In this document: one piece after another, positions 50,890-58,795 of the stretch
Position numbering within the stretch: the first letter of the stretch is position 1
Layout: every line of letters begins with the position of its first letter
From: Treponema sp.
GTDB taxonomy: Bacteria > Spirochaetota > Spirochaetia > Treponematales > Breznakiellaceae
NCBI GenBank assembly: GCA_031280125.1
Contig: JAITHE010000004.1
Coordinates: forward strand, 1 to 62,419
Reading direction: 5' to 3'
Length of the DNA: 62,419 nt
The notes under the pieces: model-generated
What the model was told of the DNA's origin: nothing
The model's input: only the letters and a program-made list of their open reading frames with translations
Databases searched by the model: none
Position numbers and translations under genes: made by a program

Positions 50890-52251
50890 CTAACGTCCGG
50901 TAAAGAAGAGGATATCATTAAAGACCGCGAAGATCATAAGGCCGGCGATGATCACCACGCCGACGGTTTGAAAGGCGGAAACCGCCCTGGGGTGCAGGGG
51001 CTTTCGTCTTGCTGTTTCTATCAGATAAAGGAGGATCATCCCTCCATCCAGAACAGGCAGGGGCAGAAGGTTCATGAAACAAAGGGCAATTGAAATAAGA
51101 GCCAGAAAATTGAGGACCGAGTTGAACCCTGTTTCCACGCTTTCCCTGAAACCCCCGGCGGCTATGTCTCCTACCATATAGGTAATACGGGCAGGGCCTG
51201 ATACGGCCTGGGTTAGATCAATCTCTTTTTTGAAGAGGAGCCCCAGGCTTTTTATGGAAAGCGCAAAGGTTTTGGCCGCCTCGGCGCCGCCCCGGGCCAG
51301 CGCCCGGAAGGGGGAGAGGGCGGGGGTTTTATAACGGAGGACCCGGTATTCTATCCCCAAATCGGGAAGGCCCTCCAGGTATTTAACGCCGCTTAACTCC
51401 GCCATTTTTGTTTCACCCCTGTGTTCATACTGCACGGAAAAAGCGGCGGGGCTTTGTTCCCCGAAAATACGGAAAAGGGCCGCCGTATAAGGAAATTCTT
51501 CCCCGTTGATCGACAAAATCCGGTCTTCCGGTTCAAGTCCGGCCTGTTCCGCGGGACTCCCCGGACGGACCTCCTCCACCACGGGATCCGTCCAGTGGTA
51601 AACGCCTATTTTACCGGCGCCGTTTCCGTCCAGTTTGGGCCTTACCCGGAGGTTCAGCCGTTCACCTTCCCGCAGGACCGTAAGGGGAAGATCCCGGTCC
51701 GGGTTCAGGGCGATGTGCTCCTGTATGTCCCGGTAAGTGCCGGTTTCATTTCCATTGATCGACAAAATCCGGTCCCCGGTGCGGAGTCCTCCCTGATCGG
51801 AGGGGTGGCTTTGACCGTCTATATCGGAAAGAAGCACGATCTTATTTTCCGGTGTTTCAACCTCAATACCCTTGCCCCAGATAACCGAAAGGACCATAAC
51901 GGCAAAGATAAAATTAAAAAGGGGGCCCGCGAAAGATACGGCAACCCGTTTCCAGGGGGCGGCACCGAAAAAACTGCCCGGGGATAGGGCCGTGCCTTTT
52001 TTTGAATTTTCCCAGGTTTCCTGAAAATCACCCTCCCCCCGCATTTTGCAGTAGCCCCCCACGGGAAACATGCCGATTCTGTATTCGACGCCGCCGATTT
52101 TTTTTTTAAGAACCGGATTTCCCCAGCCGATGGAAAAGGCCTCCACGTCTATACCGGAACAGCGGGCGGCGATAAAATGCCCCAGTTCGTGGACAAATAC
52201 CACGATCCCAAGACCCGTCAGGCCCAGCAGCACCTTAATCAGTATCATCAA
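50890..52251 (-). CDS. rseP: Site-2 zinc protease RseP
   Basis: 453 aa, inner-membrane M50 metalloprotease. HELGH at residues 21-25 supplies zinc ligands and the Glu base; LLPLPVLDGGMILLYLIE near residue 390 gives the third ligand Asp. Two PDZ domains lie in between (DQGGLRTGDRILSINGNE and AEQAGLEPEDRILSINGEE). It cleaves transmembrane segments of anti-sigma factors or leftover signal peptides. It follows cdsA in the classic order. Confidence 0.93.
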   Translation of the reverse strand: MMILIKVLLGLTGLGIVVFVHELGHFIAARCSGIDVEAFSIGWGNPVLKKKIGGVEYRIGMFPVGGYCKMRGEGDFQETWENSKKGTALSPGSFFGAAPWKRVAVSFAGPLFNFIFAVMVLSVIWGKGIEVETPENKIVLLSDIDGQSHPSDQGGLRTGDRILSINGNETGTYRDIQEHIALNPDRDLPLTVLREGERLNLRVRPKLDGNGAGKIGVYHWTDPVVEEVRPGSPAEQAGLEPEDRILSINGEEFPYTAALFRIFGEQSPAAFSVQYEHRGETKMAELSGVKYLEGLPDLGIEYRVLRYKTPALSPFRALARGGAEAAKTFALSIKSLGLLFKKEIDLTQAVSGPARITYMVGDIAAGGFRESVETGFNSVLNFLALISIALCFMNLLPLPVLDGGMILLYLIETARRKPLHPRAVSAFQTVGVVIIAGLMIFAVFNDILFFTGR

Positions 52252-52256
52252 TGCTC

Positions 52257-53108
52257 CTAAAAAAAGAAACGGTACAAAACATAAAAAACCGGAGCCGAGA
52301 GCGCCACCGAATCGGTGGAATCCAGGACTCCCCCCCTGCCGGGAACGGCTACCCCGGAATCCTTGAATCCGCAGCTCCGCTTGATCGCCGATTCCGCCAG
52401 ATCCCCCAGGTTGACCGCCAGCCCTGAGAAAAGGCCCAACAGCATCGCCGAAGGCAGCCTAGGCATCTGATCCGGCTCAAAGGCGCGGGGCAGGAAGAAG
52501 GCAATCAAAGAACAGATCAGCACCGACGCCCCCAGACCGCCTGTAAACCCGGCGGCGCTCTTGTTGGGGCTTACCGGAAAAAGCCCCCGGTTGTTTTTTC
52601 CAAAGAGGCGCCCCGCTGCCCAGGCCGTTGAATCATTGCCCATAACGGTAAGTATAAAGGCCAGGAGAACCGTACTTGAATGTTTCAGGGTGGACATGGT
52701 AATGATCCAGCTTAAAAGGAGTCCTGGATATATCATTACCGAAAAACCCGCCGCCAGGCGGCTCAGGACTTGGGAAAAATCATTTTTCCGCCCGTAAATT
52801 TCCGACACCAGGATCCATGCAGCCCCTATGACAAACAGAGAATTAGTGATTCTGCTGTTGGTGCCGAAACTGACAATTAAGGTCATGGATACGGGGCTAA
52901 GAGAACCAAGAACAGCCGCTTCGGGGATACAAACAGAGAACCCCTTGGTTTTAAGCATCCGGGCGAATTCTGCCGCCCCCAGGGAACTTGCCAGGGTAAT
53001 GAGTATGTTTAAAACCAGGTGATTGTACTGGGGCAGAAAAATGATGATCACGGCCAATGCGGGGATGCCGGTAAAAAAAACAATAAAGCGCTGCGCCAGT
53101 TCTTTCAT
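52257..53108 (-). CDS. cdsA: Phosphatidate cytidylyltransferase
   Basis: 283 aa, eight to nine membrane helices. Makes CDP-diacylglycerol, the precursor of bacterial phospholipids. The C-terminal signature is present as SAIKRSCGFKDSGVAVPGRG followed by GGVLDSTDSVALSAP, slightly changed from the usual KRxxxxKDxxxxxPGHGGxxDRxD (Ser-Thr where Arg-Met is usual). Overlaps uppS by 4 bp, as expected in this conserved operon. Confidence 0.92.
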   Translation of the reverse strand: MKELAQRFIVFFTGIPALAVIIIFLPQYNHLVLNILITLASSLGAAEFARMLKTKGFSVCIPEAAVLGSLSPVSMTLIVSFGTNSRITNSLFVIGAAWILVSEIYGRKNDFSQVLSRLAAGFSVMIYPGLLLSWIITMSTLKHSSTVLLAFILTVMGNDSTAWAAGRLFGKNNRGLFPVSPNKSAAGFTGGLGASVLICSLIAFFLPRAFEPDQMPRLPSAMLLGLFSGLAVNLGDLAESAIKRSCGFKDSGVAVPGRGGVLDSTDSVALSAPVFYVLYRFFF

Positions 53109-53812
53109 TCCCTTAAACCGCCAAATTTACGTTCCCGTTTTTCGTAGCTTTCAAGGGCGAGGCGGAGATCCTCTTCCGTCCAGTCCGGCCAAAGCCGGGG
53201 CGAAATGTAGTATTCCGCATAGGCTCCTTCCCACAACAGAAAATTGCTGATCCTAAATTCACCGGCGCTTCTTATAATAAGGTCTGGATCAGGAATATCG
53301 GGATTATCCAAAAATTTTCCCAGTTCCGCTTCGGTAAGGGCGGCAAGATCCAGGCCGGCCAAAGCCGCCCGCCGCAGCGCCCGGACAATTTCATCCCGGC
53401 CTCCGTAATTCAGGGCAAGAATTACCTGGAGGCCGCCGTATACTCCCGTTTCCTCGCAGGTCAGGGCGATCTCTTCCGCGATGTCCCGGGCAAGGCCGCT
53501 TTTATCTCCGGCATAACGGAGCCGTATGCGGTTTTCCCGGTAAAAATCCAACTCGCTACGAAGGTACTGTTTTACCAGCCCCATGATAAAGTGGACTTCC
53601 TCCCCGGCACGTTTCCAATTTTCCGTGGAAAAAGCATAGAGGGTCAGGTACTGTAAGCCCATGCCGGCGGCGGCTTTGACAATGTGCTTGGCAGTTTCAA
53701 GCCCTGCCAAATGCCCCGCCGTCCGCCGTTCCCCCCGGGCTTCCGCCCACCGGCCGTTCCCGTCCATAATAATTCCCACATGGGAAGGGATCTTACCCTC
53801 TGCCGCCGCCAT
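53105..53812 (-). CDS. uppS: Undecaprenyl diphosphate synthase (cis-prenyltransferase)
   Basis: 235 aa. Elongates farnesyl diphosphate to the C55 lipid carrier for peptidoglycan. Motif SHVGIIMDGNGRWAEARGE with the catalytic Asp is at the start; LNYGGRDEIVRA and the C-terminal DLIIRSAGEFRISNFLLWEGAYAEY-like block complete the family set. Cytoplasmic, membrane-associated. Coupled to cdsA by overlap. Confidence 0.94.
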   Translation of the reverse strand: MAAAEGKIPSHVGIIMDGNGRWAEARGERRTAGHLAGLETAKHIVKAAAGMGLQYLTLYAFSTENWKRAGEEVHFIMGLVKQYLRSELDFYRENRIRLRYAGDKSGLARDIAEEIALTCEETGVYGGLQVILALNYGGRDEIVRALRRAALAGLDLAALTEAELGKFLDNPDIPDPDLIIRSAGEFRISNFLLWEGAYAEYYISPRLWPDWTEEDLRLALESYEKRERKFGGLRE

Positions 53813-53842
53813 AGGACCCCGGCAAAAACGACCGTATGCCGG

Positions 53843-54397
53843 TCATATCTCCATGATCTCCGTTTCTTTTTCTTCCAGTGCCTGATCTATCTGCTTGATG
53901 TAGGCATCGGTCAGTTTTTGGAGCCCTTCGGAGGATTTACTTTCTTCATCTTCGGTCAGTTCCTTGTCCTTGAGGAGTTTTTTCAATTCCTCGTTGCCGT
54001 CCCTGCGGATATTCCGCACCGCTACCCGGCCCTGCTCCGCCTGGGCCTTGGCCTGTTTTACCAGTTCCTTCCGCCGTTCCTCCGTAAGGGGCGGGACGGC
54101 GATACGAATCACCTTGCCGTCGTTTGAGGGATTAAGGGAAAGATCCGAAGTACGGATTGCCTTTTCAATTTCCCCTATCAGGGCCTTGTCCCAGGGCTGT
54201 ATAACCAGAAGCCGGGCCTCGGGGGCCGAGATATTGGCCACCTGGTTAAGAACCGTCTTTTCACCGTAGTAATCCACCCGGATCTTGTCAAAGAGGGCGG
54301 GGGAAGCCCGTCCGGTTCTGAGGGCGGCGTAACCTTCCCGAAGGCTGATCACGGTTTTTTTCATCCGTTCTTCGCAGGCGGTGATGGCGCTATGCAT
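53843..54397 (-). CDS. frr: Ribosome recycling factor
   Basis: 184 aa, the standard length. Releases ribosomes from mRNA with EF-G after termination. Family blocks: [41 protein letters not shown] and [11 protein letters not shown] near the C terminus. It lies 30 bp upstream of uppS in transcription order. The pyrH gene, which usually precedes frr, is not here. Confidence 0.95.
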   Translation of the reverse strand: MHSAITACEERMKKTVISLREGYAALRTGRASPALFDKIRVDYYGEKTVLNQVANISAPEARLLVIQPWDKALIGEIEKAIRTSDLSLNPSNDGKVIRIAVPPLTEERRKELVKQAKAQAEQGRVAVRNIRRDGNEELKKLLKDKELTEDEESKSSEGLQKLTDAYIKQIDQALEEKETEIMEI

Positions 54398-54487
54398 GGG
54401 ACGCTCCTTTTATTCGCGGCAAAGGATTAAAGCTCCGCCGTTCTGCGGCGGCGGGGGTAATCCTGCGGCGGAACATGGAACAGCCTT

Positions 54488-55345
54488 TCATGATCCGACC
54501 TTGTAATAAACGTAGGCGGTAATGTCCAGGGCGGATCCGGCCTTTTTACCGGCCTCTTCCAGCGCCTTGCCGACGCTTATTTTTTCATCCTTTACATAGC
54601 CCTGATCCAGAAGGCATATATCTTTGAGGAATTTGTTTATCTTTCCCTTGAGGATATTATCCGTCACATTGGCCGGCTTGCCCTTAACCGAATCGTCCCC
54701 TTCCATCTGTTTGCGGAAAATTTCTTCCTGTTCCTTGAGCCATGCGGGATCGATCTTGTCCCGGGACAGGGCCAAGGGGTTAAAGGCGGCGATGTGCAGG
54801 GCCAGGTTAAAGGCCAGCGCCTTTACCTCTTCGTTTCTGAAAACTTCGGCCTCACCGGCGGCGAGTTTTACCACCACCCCAATGGCACCGTCGCCGTGGA
54901 TATACCGGGTCAGGTATTCGTTAGGACCGGCGTCCACAACGGCAATTCGTTTCAAGGCCATATTTTCCCGGATTTTGGCCGCCAAGCCGGTAACCATGGC
55001 GGAAAGTTCTTCCGTAACGCCGGTATAACCCTTTTCCAGGGCCTTTTCGGTCAGGGCCGTTCCCAGGGCGGTAAATTCAGGGTTTCGGGCGACAAAATCC
55101 GTTTCACAGGCGATCTCCGCCAGTACCGCCCTGGATCCGTCTTCTTTTATTTTAATAAATATCTTGCCTTCGTTGGTGGACCGGCCGGCCCGTTTTTCCA
55201 CCGCCGCCAGGCCCTTTTCTTTAAGGAGCTTTTCCGCCGCCGCCGCGTCTCCATCGCTGGAGACCAGGGCGTTTTTACACTCCATCATCCCCGCCCCGGT
55301 TTTTTCCCGAAGCTTTTTAACATCCGCTGCCGTTACTTCCGCCAT
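54488..55345 (-). CDS. tsf: Elongation factor Ts
   Basis: 285 aa. Nucleotide-exchange factor for EF-Tu. N-terminal UBA-like helix block (DVKKLREKTGAGMMECKNAL) is near-consensus and EIACETDFVARNPEF marks the core; the C-terminal helices end with LLDQGYVKDEKISVGKALEE. An AGGAG site lies before the ATG. Follows rpsB by 29 bp in transcription order. Confidence 0.96.
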   Translation of the reverse strand: MAEVTAADVKKLREKTGAGMMECKNALVSSDGDAAAAEKLLKEKGLAAVEKRAGRSTNEGKIFIKIKEDGSRAVLAEIACETDFVARNPEFTALGTALTEKALEKGYTGVTEELSAMVTGLAAKIRENMALKRIAVVDAGPNEYLTRYIHGDGAIGVVVKLAAGEAEVFRNEEVKALAFNLALHIAAFNPLALSRDKIDPAWLKEQEEIFRKQMEGDDSVKGKPANVTDNILKGKINKFLKDICLLDQGYVKDEKISVGKALEEAGKKAGSALDITAYVYYKVGS

Positions 55346-55374
55346 TTCTCTTAACTCCTTCCGTTACGCTCCGC

Positions 55375-56262
55375 CTAGGCGTCTTCTTCGTAGACCTTGT
55401 CCATGTCCACGGGCAAATCGTCCTCTTCTTCCTTCACCGCTTCTTCCCGGCCTTCGTTTGTTTCTGAAGCATAGGATGCGATGTCGATTTCCCGGTCCTC
55501 TTCTCTGGCGGAAACATCGTTTATCATCCCTTCAATATCTTCATCTTCTTCCCCCAGGGTTTCGATAATCTTGAGTCCTGCCTCGTTGTCGGCCTCCACC
55601 ACCGCATTGGCGACGATCTGGGTAAAGAGGGTAATTGCCCGGATAGCGTCATCGTTTCCCGGGATGGGATGACTTATTCCTTCGGGGTTGCAGTTGGTGT
55701 CTACCACCGCCACGATGGGGATGCCCATGCGCTGCGCCTCGGCAACGGCGATGGATTCCTTGCGGGTGTCAATAATAAAGAGGATTCCTGGGGGATCCTT
55801 CATCTCTTTGATGCCCCCCAGGTTTTTTTGAAGTTTGGACCGTTCCTTGCACAGGGCGGCGATTTCCTTTTTGGTAAGGTTTTCAAAGGAGCCGTCCACT
55901 TCCATTTTTTCCAGTTTTTTAAGCCGCAGCAGGGATTTTTTGATGGTAACGAAGTTGGTAAGCATCCCCCCCAGCCAACGGTTGTTTACATAGAACATGC
56001 CGCAGCGCTCGGCCTCTTTCTGGATCGCCTGCTGGGCCTGCTTCTTTGTACCCACAAAGAGTACCGTCTTGCCCGCACTAACAGTCTTGCGGACTGCTTC
56101 ATAGGCATCCTTGATGGACTGGATTGTTTTTTGTAAATCGATAATATGGATCCCGTTCCGCTCGGCGAAGATATACTTCTTCATCCGGGGATCCCAGCGC
56201 TTTACCTGATGACCGAAGTGGACCCCCGATTCAAGCAGGCTTTTCATGGTAACCACCGCCAT
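55375..56262 (-). CDS. rpsB: 30S ribosomal protein S2
   Basis: 295 aa. The start at 56262 ([19 protein letters not shown]) is preceded by AGGAGGAAAAC; a longer open frame is rejected. S2 core blocks include [24 protein letters not shown] and [19 protein letters not shown]. After about residue 240 comes an acidic extension of some 55 residues ([18 protein letters not shown] and on), longer than in E. coli. First gene of the rpsB-tsf-frr-uppS-cdsA-rseP unit. Confidence 0.96.
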   Translation of the reverse strand: MAVVTMKSLLESGVHFGHQVKRWDPRMKKYIFAERNGIHIIDLQKTIQSIKDAYEAVRKTVSAGKTVLFVGTKKQAQQAIQKEAERCGMFYVNNRWLGGMLTNFVTIKKSLLRLKKLEKMEVDGSFENLTKKEIAALCKERSKLQKNLGGIKEMKDPPGILFIIDTRKESIAVAEAQRMGIPIVAVVDTNCNPEGISHPIPGNDDAIRAITLFTQIVANAVVEADNEAGLKIIETLGEEDEDIEGMINDVSAREEDREIDIASYASETNEGREEAVKEEEDDLPVDMDKVYEEDA

Positions 56263-56410
56263 GTTTTCCTCCTCTAAGGAAGTTTTCGTTCCGGAAAACT
56301 TCCCCGCATAAACCGCCGGGCTTATGCGGCCTTCTCTGTATCTCCCGGCCTGAAAAACCGGAAAATACCGGTGTATCCGCGCCGGGGAAGGTACGGTTCC
56401 ATATCCGGCG

Positions 56411-56998
56411 CTAGGGGCCGTACTGGTAACCGTTCTCGATAAGCATAGCATAGAACTCGCGCAGGGGCAAGCCCACGATGGCGCTGTGAGATCCCGCGAT
56501 GGAAGAAATAAAGCAGCTCCCTAAGCCCTGGATCCTGTAGGAACCTGCCGCCCCCTGCCATTCTCCGGTATTGAGGTACCATTCCAGTTCGGTGTCGGAT
56601 ATGGGAGCAAAGACAACCCGGGACCGGACGGTACGGCAGTCGGTGCTTTGGTTTTTTCCGCCAAAGAGGGCCACCGAGGTAACCACTTCATGTTCCCGGC
56701 CCCGGAGTTTTTCCATCATGTCCCGGGCCTCGGTCCGGTCCCGGGGCTTGCCGAAAATTTCCCTCCCCAGGGCGATCACCGTATCGGCCCCGCAGATCCA
56801 CTGGGGTATCCGGCCCCGGAGCTGCTCCAGGATTCGCCGGATCTTCCGTACCGCCATATCCCGGGTGTACTCTTCGGCGCTCTGTTGCTCCCAGGGAAGC
56901 TCGTCCAGCTTGGCGGGGATGATGTTAAAGGGCAGCCCCAGAAGCTTAAAGTATTCCTGCCTTCTTGGGGAACTGGAGGCCAGAATAATCGGTTCCAT
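56411..56998 (-). CDS. maf: Maf-like nucleotide pyrophosphatase
   Basis: 195 aa. The N-terminal motif [17 protein letters not shown] and the central [10 protein letters not shown] and [18 protein letters not shown] are family signatures. Hydrolyses non-canonical or standard NTPs and is linked to division arrest. It precedes rpsB on the same strand by about 150 bp, in which I see only a short hairpin GCATAA...TTATGC. Confidence 0.9.
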   Translation of the reverse strand: MEPIILASSSPRRQEYFKLLGLPFNIIPAKLDELPWEQQSAEEYTRDMAVRKIRRILEQLRGRIPQWICGADTVIALGREIFGKPRDRTEARDMMEKLRGREHEVVTSVALFGGKNQSTDCRTVRSRVVFAPISDTELEWYLNTGEWQGAAGSYRIQGLGSCFISSIAGSHSAIVGLPLREFYAMLIENGYQYGP

Positions 56999-57001
56999 GG
57001 A

Positions 57002-57751
57002 TCAGGTTATCCGTGGGATAATGCCGGCCAGAAGGGCGCTTACCCGGGCGGCGTTTTCGGCAAAAACCCTGGCAACCATCTCCCAGCTTACCGGCTCTTC
57101 GCCGGACCGCCAGGAATCGTAGTCGGTACTCATGGCCGCCGCCGCATAGGGGATCCCCATTTCGTTGGCCAGTACCGTTTCGGTGGCGATGGACATATTG
57201 ATAATGTCCGCCCCCAGGGTACGAAACATAAGGGACTCCGCCCGGCTAGAAAAGCGGGGTCCTTCGATGGTTACCACCGTACCCCGCTCGTGGAAGGGAT
57301 AGGCCAGGCGGCGGCATTCTTCTATCAGCAGCCCGCGGAGGCCCCCATCGTAGGGATCCGCCATGGGACAGTGGAGGGGACTGCCGGGTTTGAAGGATTC
57401 GTGGTAGGTCATTTTTCGCTGTTTGGTAAAATCAATAAACTGATCGATGATCACCAAATCTCCCCGGCGGATTTCTTCCCGCAGAGACCCCACCGCCGTA
57501 GTGGCTATTATATGGGTACAGCCCGCGTCCTTCAGGGCCGCTACGTTTGCCCGGTAATTCACCTGGCTGGGGGGAATCGTATGTTCCCGGCCGTGCCGGG
57601 CCAGAAGCGCCACCTCCCTGCCGCCGATGGTTCCCCGCCGCAAGGGTGAAGACGGTTCTCCCCAATAGGTGGTTATCCGTTCATCCCGGGGCCGGGAAAG
57701 AATGTCCGGGTTGTCCAGTCCGCTGCCTCCGATAATACCGATAACCGCCAT
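57002..57751 (-). CDS. mtnP: 5'-methylthioadenosine phosphorylase-family protein
   Basis: 249 aa. Phosphorolyses methylthioadenosine, and in many bacteria 5'-deoxyadenosine, to adenine and the 5-substituted ribose-1-phosphate. Signatures: GIIGGSGLDNP, LLARHGREHTIPPSQVNYRAN, GTVVTIEGPRFSSRAES and NMSIATETVLANEMGIPYAA. It sits 1 bp from a class II aldolase on the same strand, a pairing typical of methionine salvage or of the DHAP shunt. The isomerase MtnA, which would act between them, is not visible here. Confidence 0.88.
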   Translation of the reverse strand: MAVIGIIGGSGLDNPDILSRPRDERITTYWGEPSSPLRRGTIGGREVALLARHGREHTIPPSQVNYRANVAALKDAGCTHIIATTAVGSLREEIRRGDLVIIDQFIDFTKQRKMTYHESFKPGSPLHCPMADPYDGGLRGLLIEECRRLAYPFHERGTVVTIEGPRFSSRAESLMFRTLGADIINMSIATETVLANEMGIPYAAAAMSTDYDSWRSGEEPVSWEMVARVFAENAARVSALLAGIIPRIT

Positions 57752-57752
57752 C

Positions 57753-58367
57753 TTAACCTCCGTTGGTTCCGTATTTTTTAACGCTTTCCAGGATTAGATT
57801 CAGGCTTGTTTCCACCGTTGGTCCGTAGGCCAGGATCCCCTCGTCGTGTCCCGCAAGAACCAGGATCCCCTGGGTTTTCCCTTCGCCGCTGACGCTTCGT
57901 TCAACGGCCAGGGCAAGTTCCGGGGTTCCGTAGGCCGCCCCGGACGGAGTGGCAGGGCTGTGGTCCCGGAGCATCCCGTCAAAGAGGAGCCGGGAATGGA
58001 CGTGGATCACCGCGTTTACCCCGGGAGAAGCCCGGTATACCGCCCCATGGGTCAGGGATTCCGAGGACGCCCGGACAGGTCCGAAAGAGACCAGCCTGTT
58101 TCCGGCTATGTCGAAGGATTCCACCAGACAATACCCCTCCGGTCCCAGAACCGGCCGGGCGCCGGTGGCGGTACCGCTGATCAAAAAGGATTCCCCCTTA
58201 AAGCGGAGGCTCAGGTTGCCGAAACCGGCCCTTTGAGAATTAATCCCCACCAGGCCCATCCGGTAGAGCAGGGTCCGGGCGCCGTTAAGTTCCTTCCAGC
58301 CGGGCGCTTCCGGAACTTCTCCCATCCGGTGATCGGCGCTGTATTTGACATAACCTTCTTCAACCAC
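57753..58367 (-). CDS. Class II aldolase family protein (MtnB- or Ald2-like)
   Basis: 204 aa. Family motifs: NSQRAGFGNLSLRFKG (phosphate loop), the acid SSESLTHGAVY, the zinc His pair in AVIHVHSRLLF, and AGHDEGILAYG. Both MtnB dehydratases and 5-deoxyribulose-1-phosphate aldolases belong to this superfamily and have this size. Immediate linkage to mtnP favours one of these two. If an aldolase, it would produce DHAP and acetaldehyde (from deoxyadenosine) or methylthioacetaldehyde. The exact activity cannot be chosen by eye. Confidence 0.7.
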   Translation of the reverse strand: MVEEGYVKYSADHRMGEVPEAPGWKELNGARTLLYRMGLVGINSQRAGFGNLSLRFKGESFLISGTATGARPVLGPEGYCLVESFDIAGNRLVSFGPVRASSESLTHGAVYRASPGVNAVIHVHSRLLFDGMLRDHSPATPSGAAYGTPELALAVERSVSGEGKTQGILVLAGHDEGILAYGPTVETSLNLILESVKKYGTNGG

Positions 58368-58568
58368 GATTTACCCCCCTTCCGTCCGGCGTGGAAGGCG
58401 CAAGGCCGGGATACAGCACCCCGATTCCCTCCTTCTTCTGGAGTGTCTGCAAGCCAAATGGTACGGTAGTGCTGTCCGTTTACATTCATTCCGCCGGTTC
58501 CGTGTAAAGAAAATAACCTTCCCCGCCCTGAAGCGCCGGGTGTGCAGCCCGCAGACAGAATCAAGTGA

Positions 58569-58642
<74 letters not shown>

Positions 58643-58795
58643 AAGGTTAGGCATAGAATACGCTTTTCCGGGAGGATTGTCAATTGCCCGCATGGCTTTA
58701 TACTGCTTCAACCCCAGGGAAACACGCCTTTAACGCCGGTACATCCACCGTTTCAGGGATGTAGGAGCGCGGGGATTGCTCCGGTTTCCTTGATT

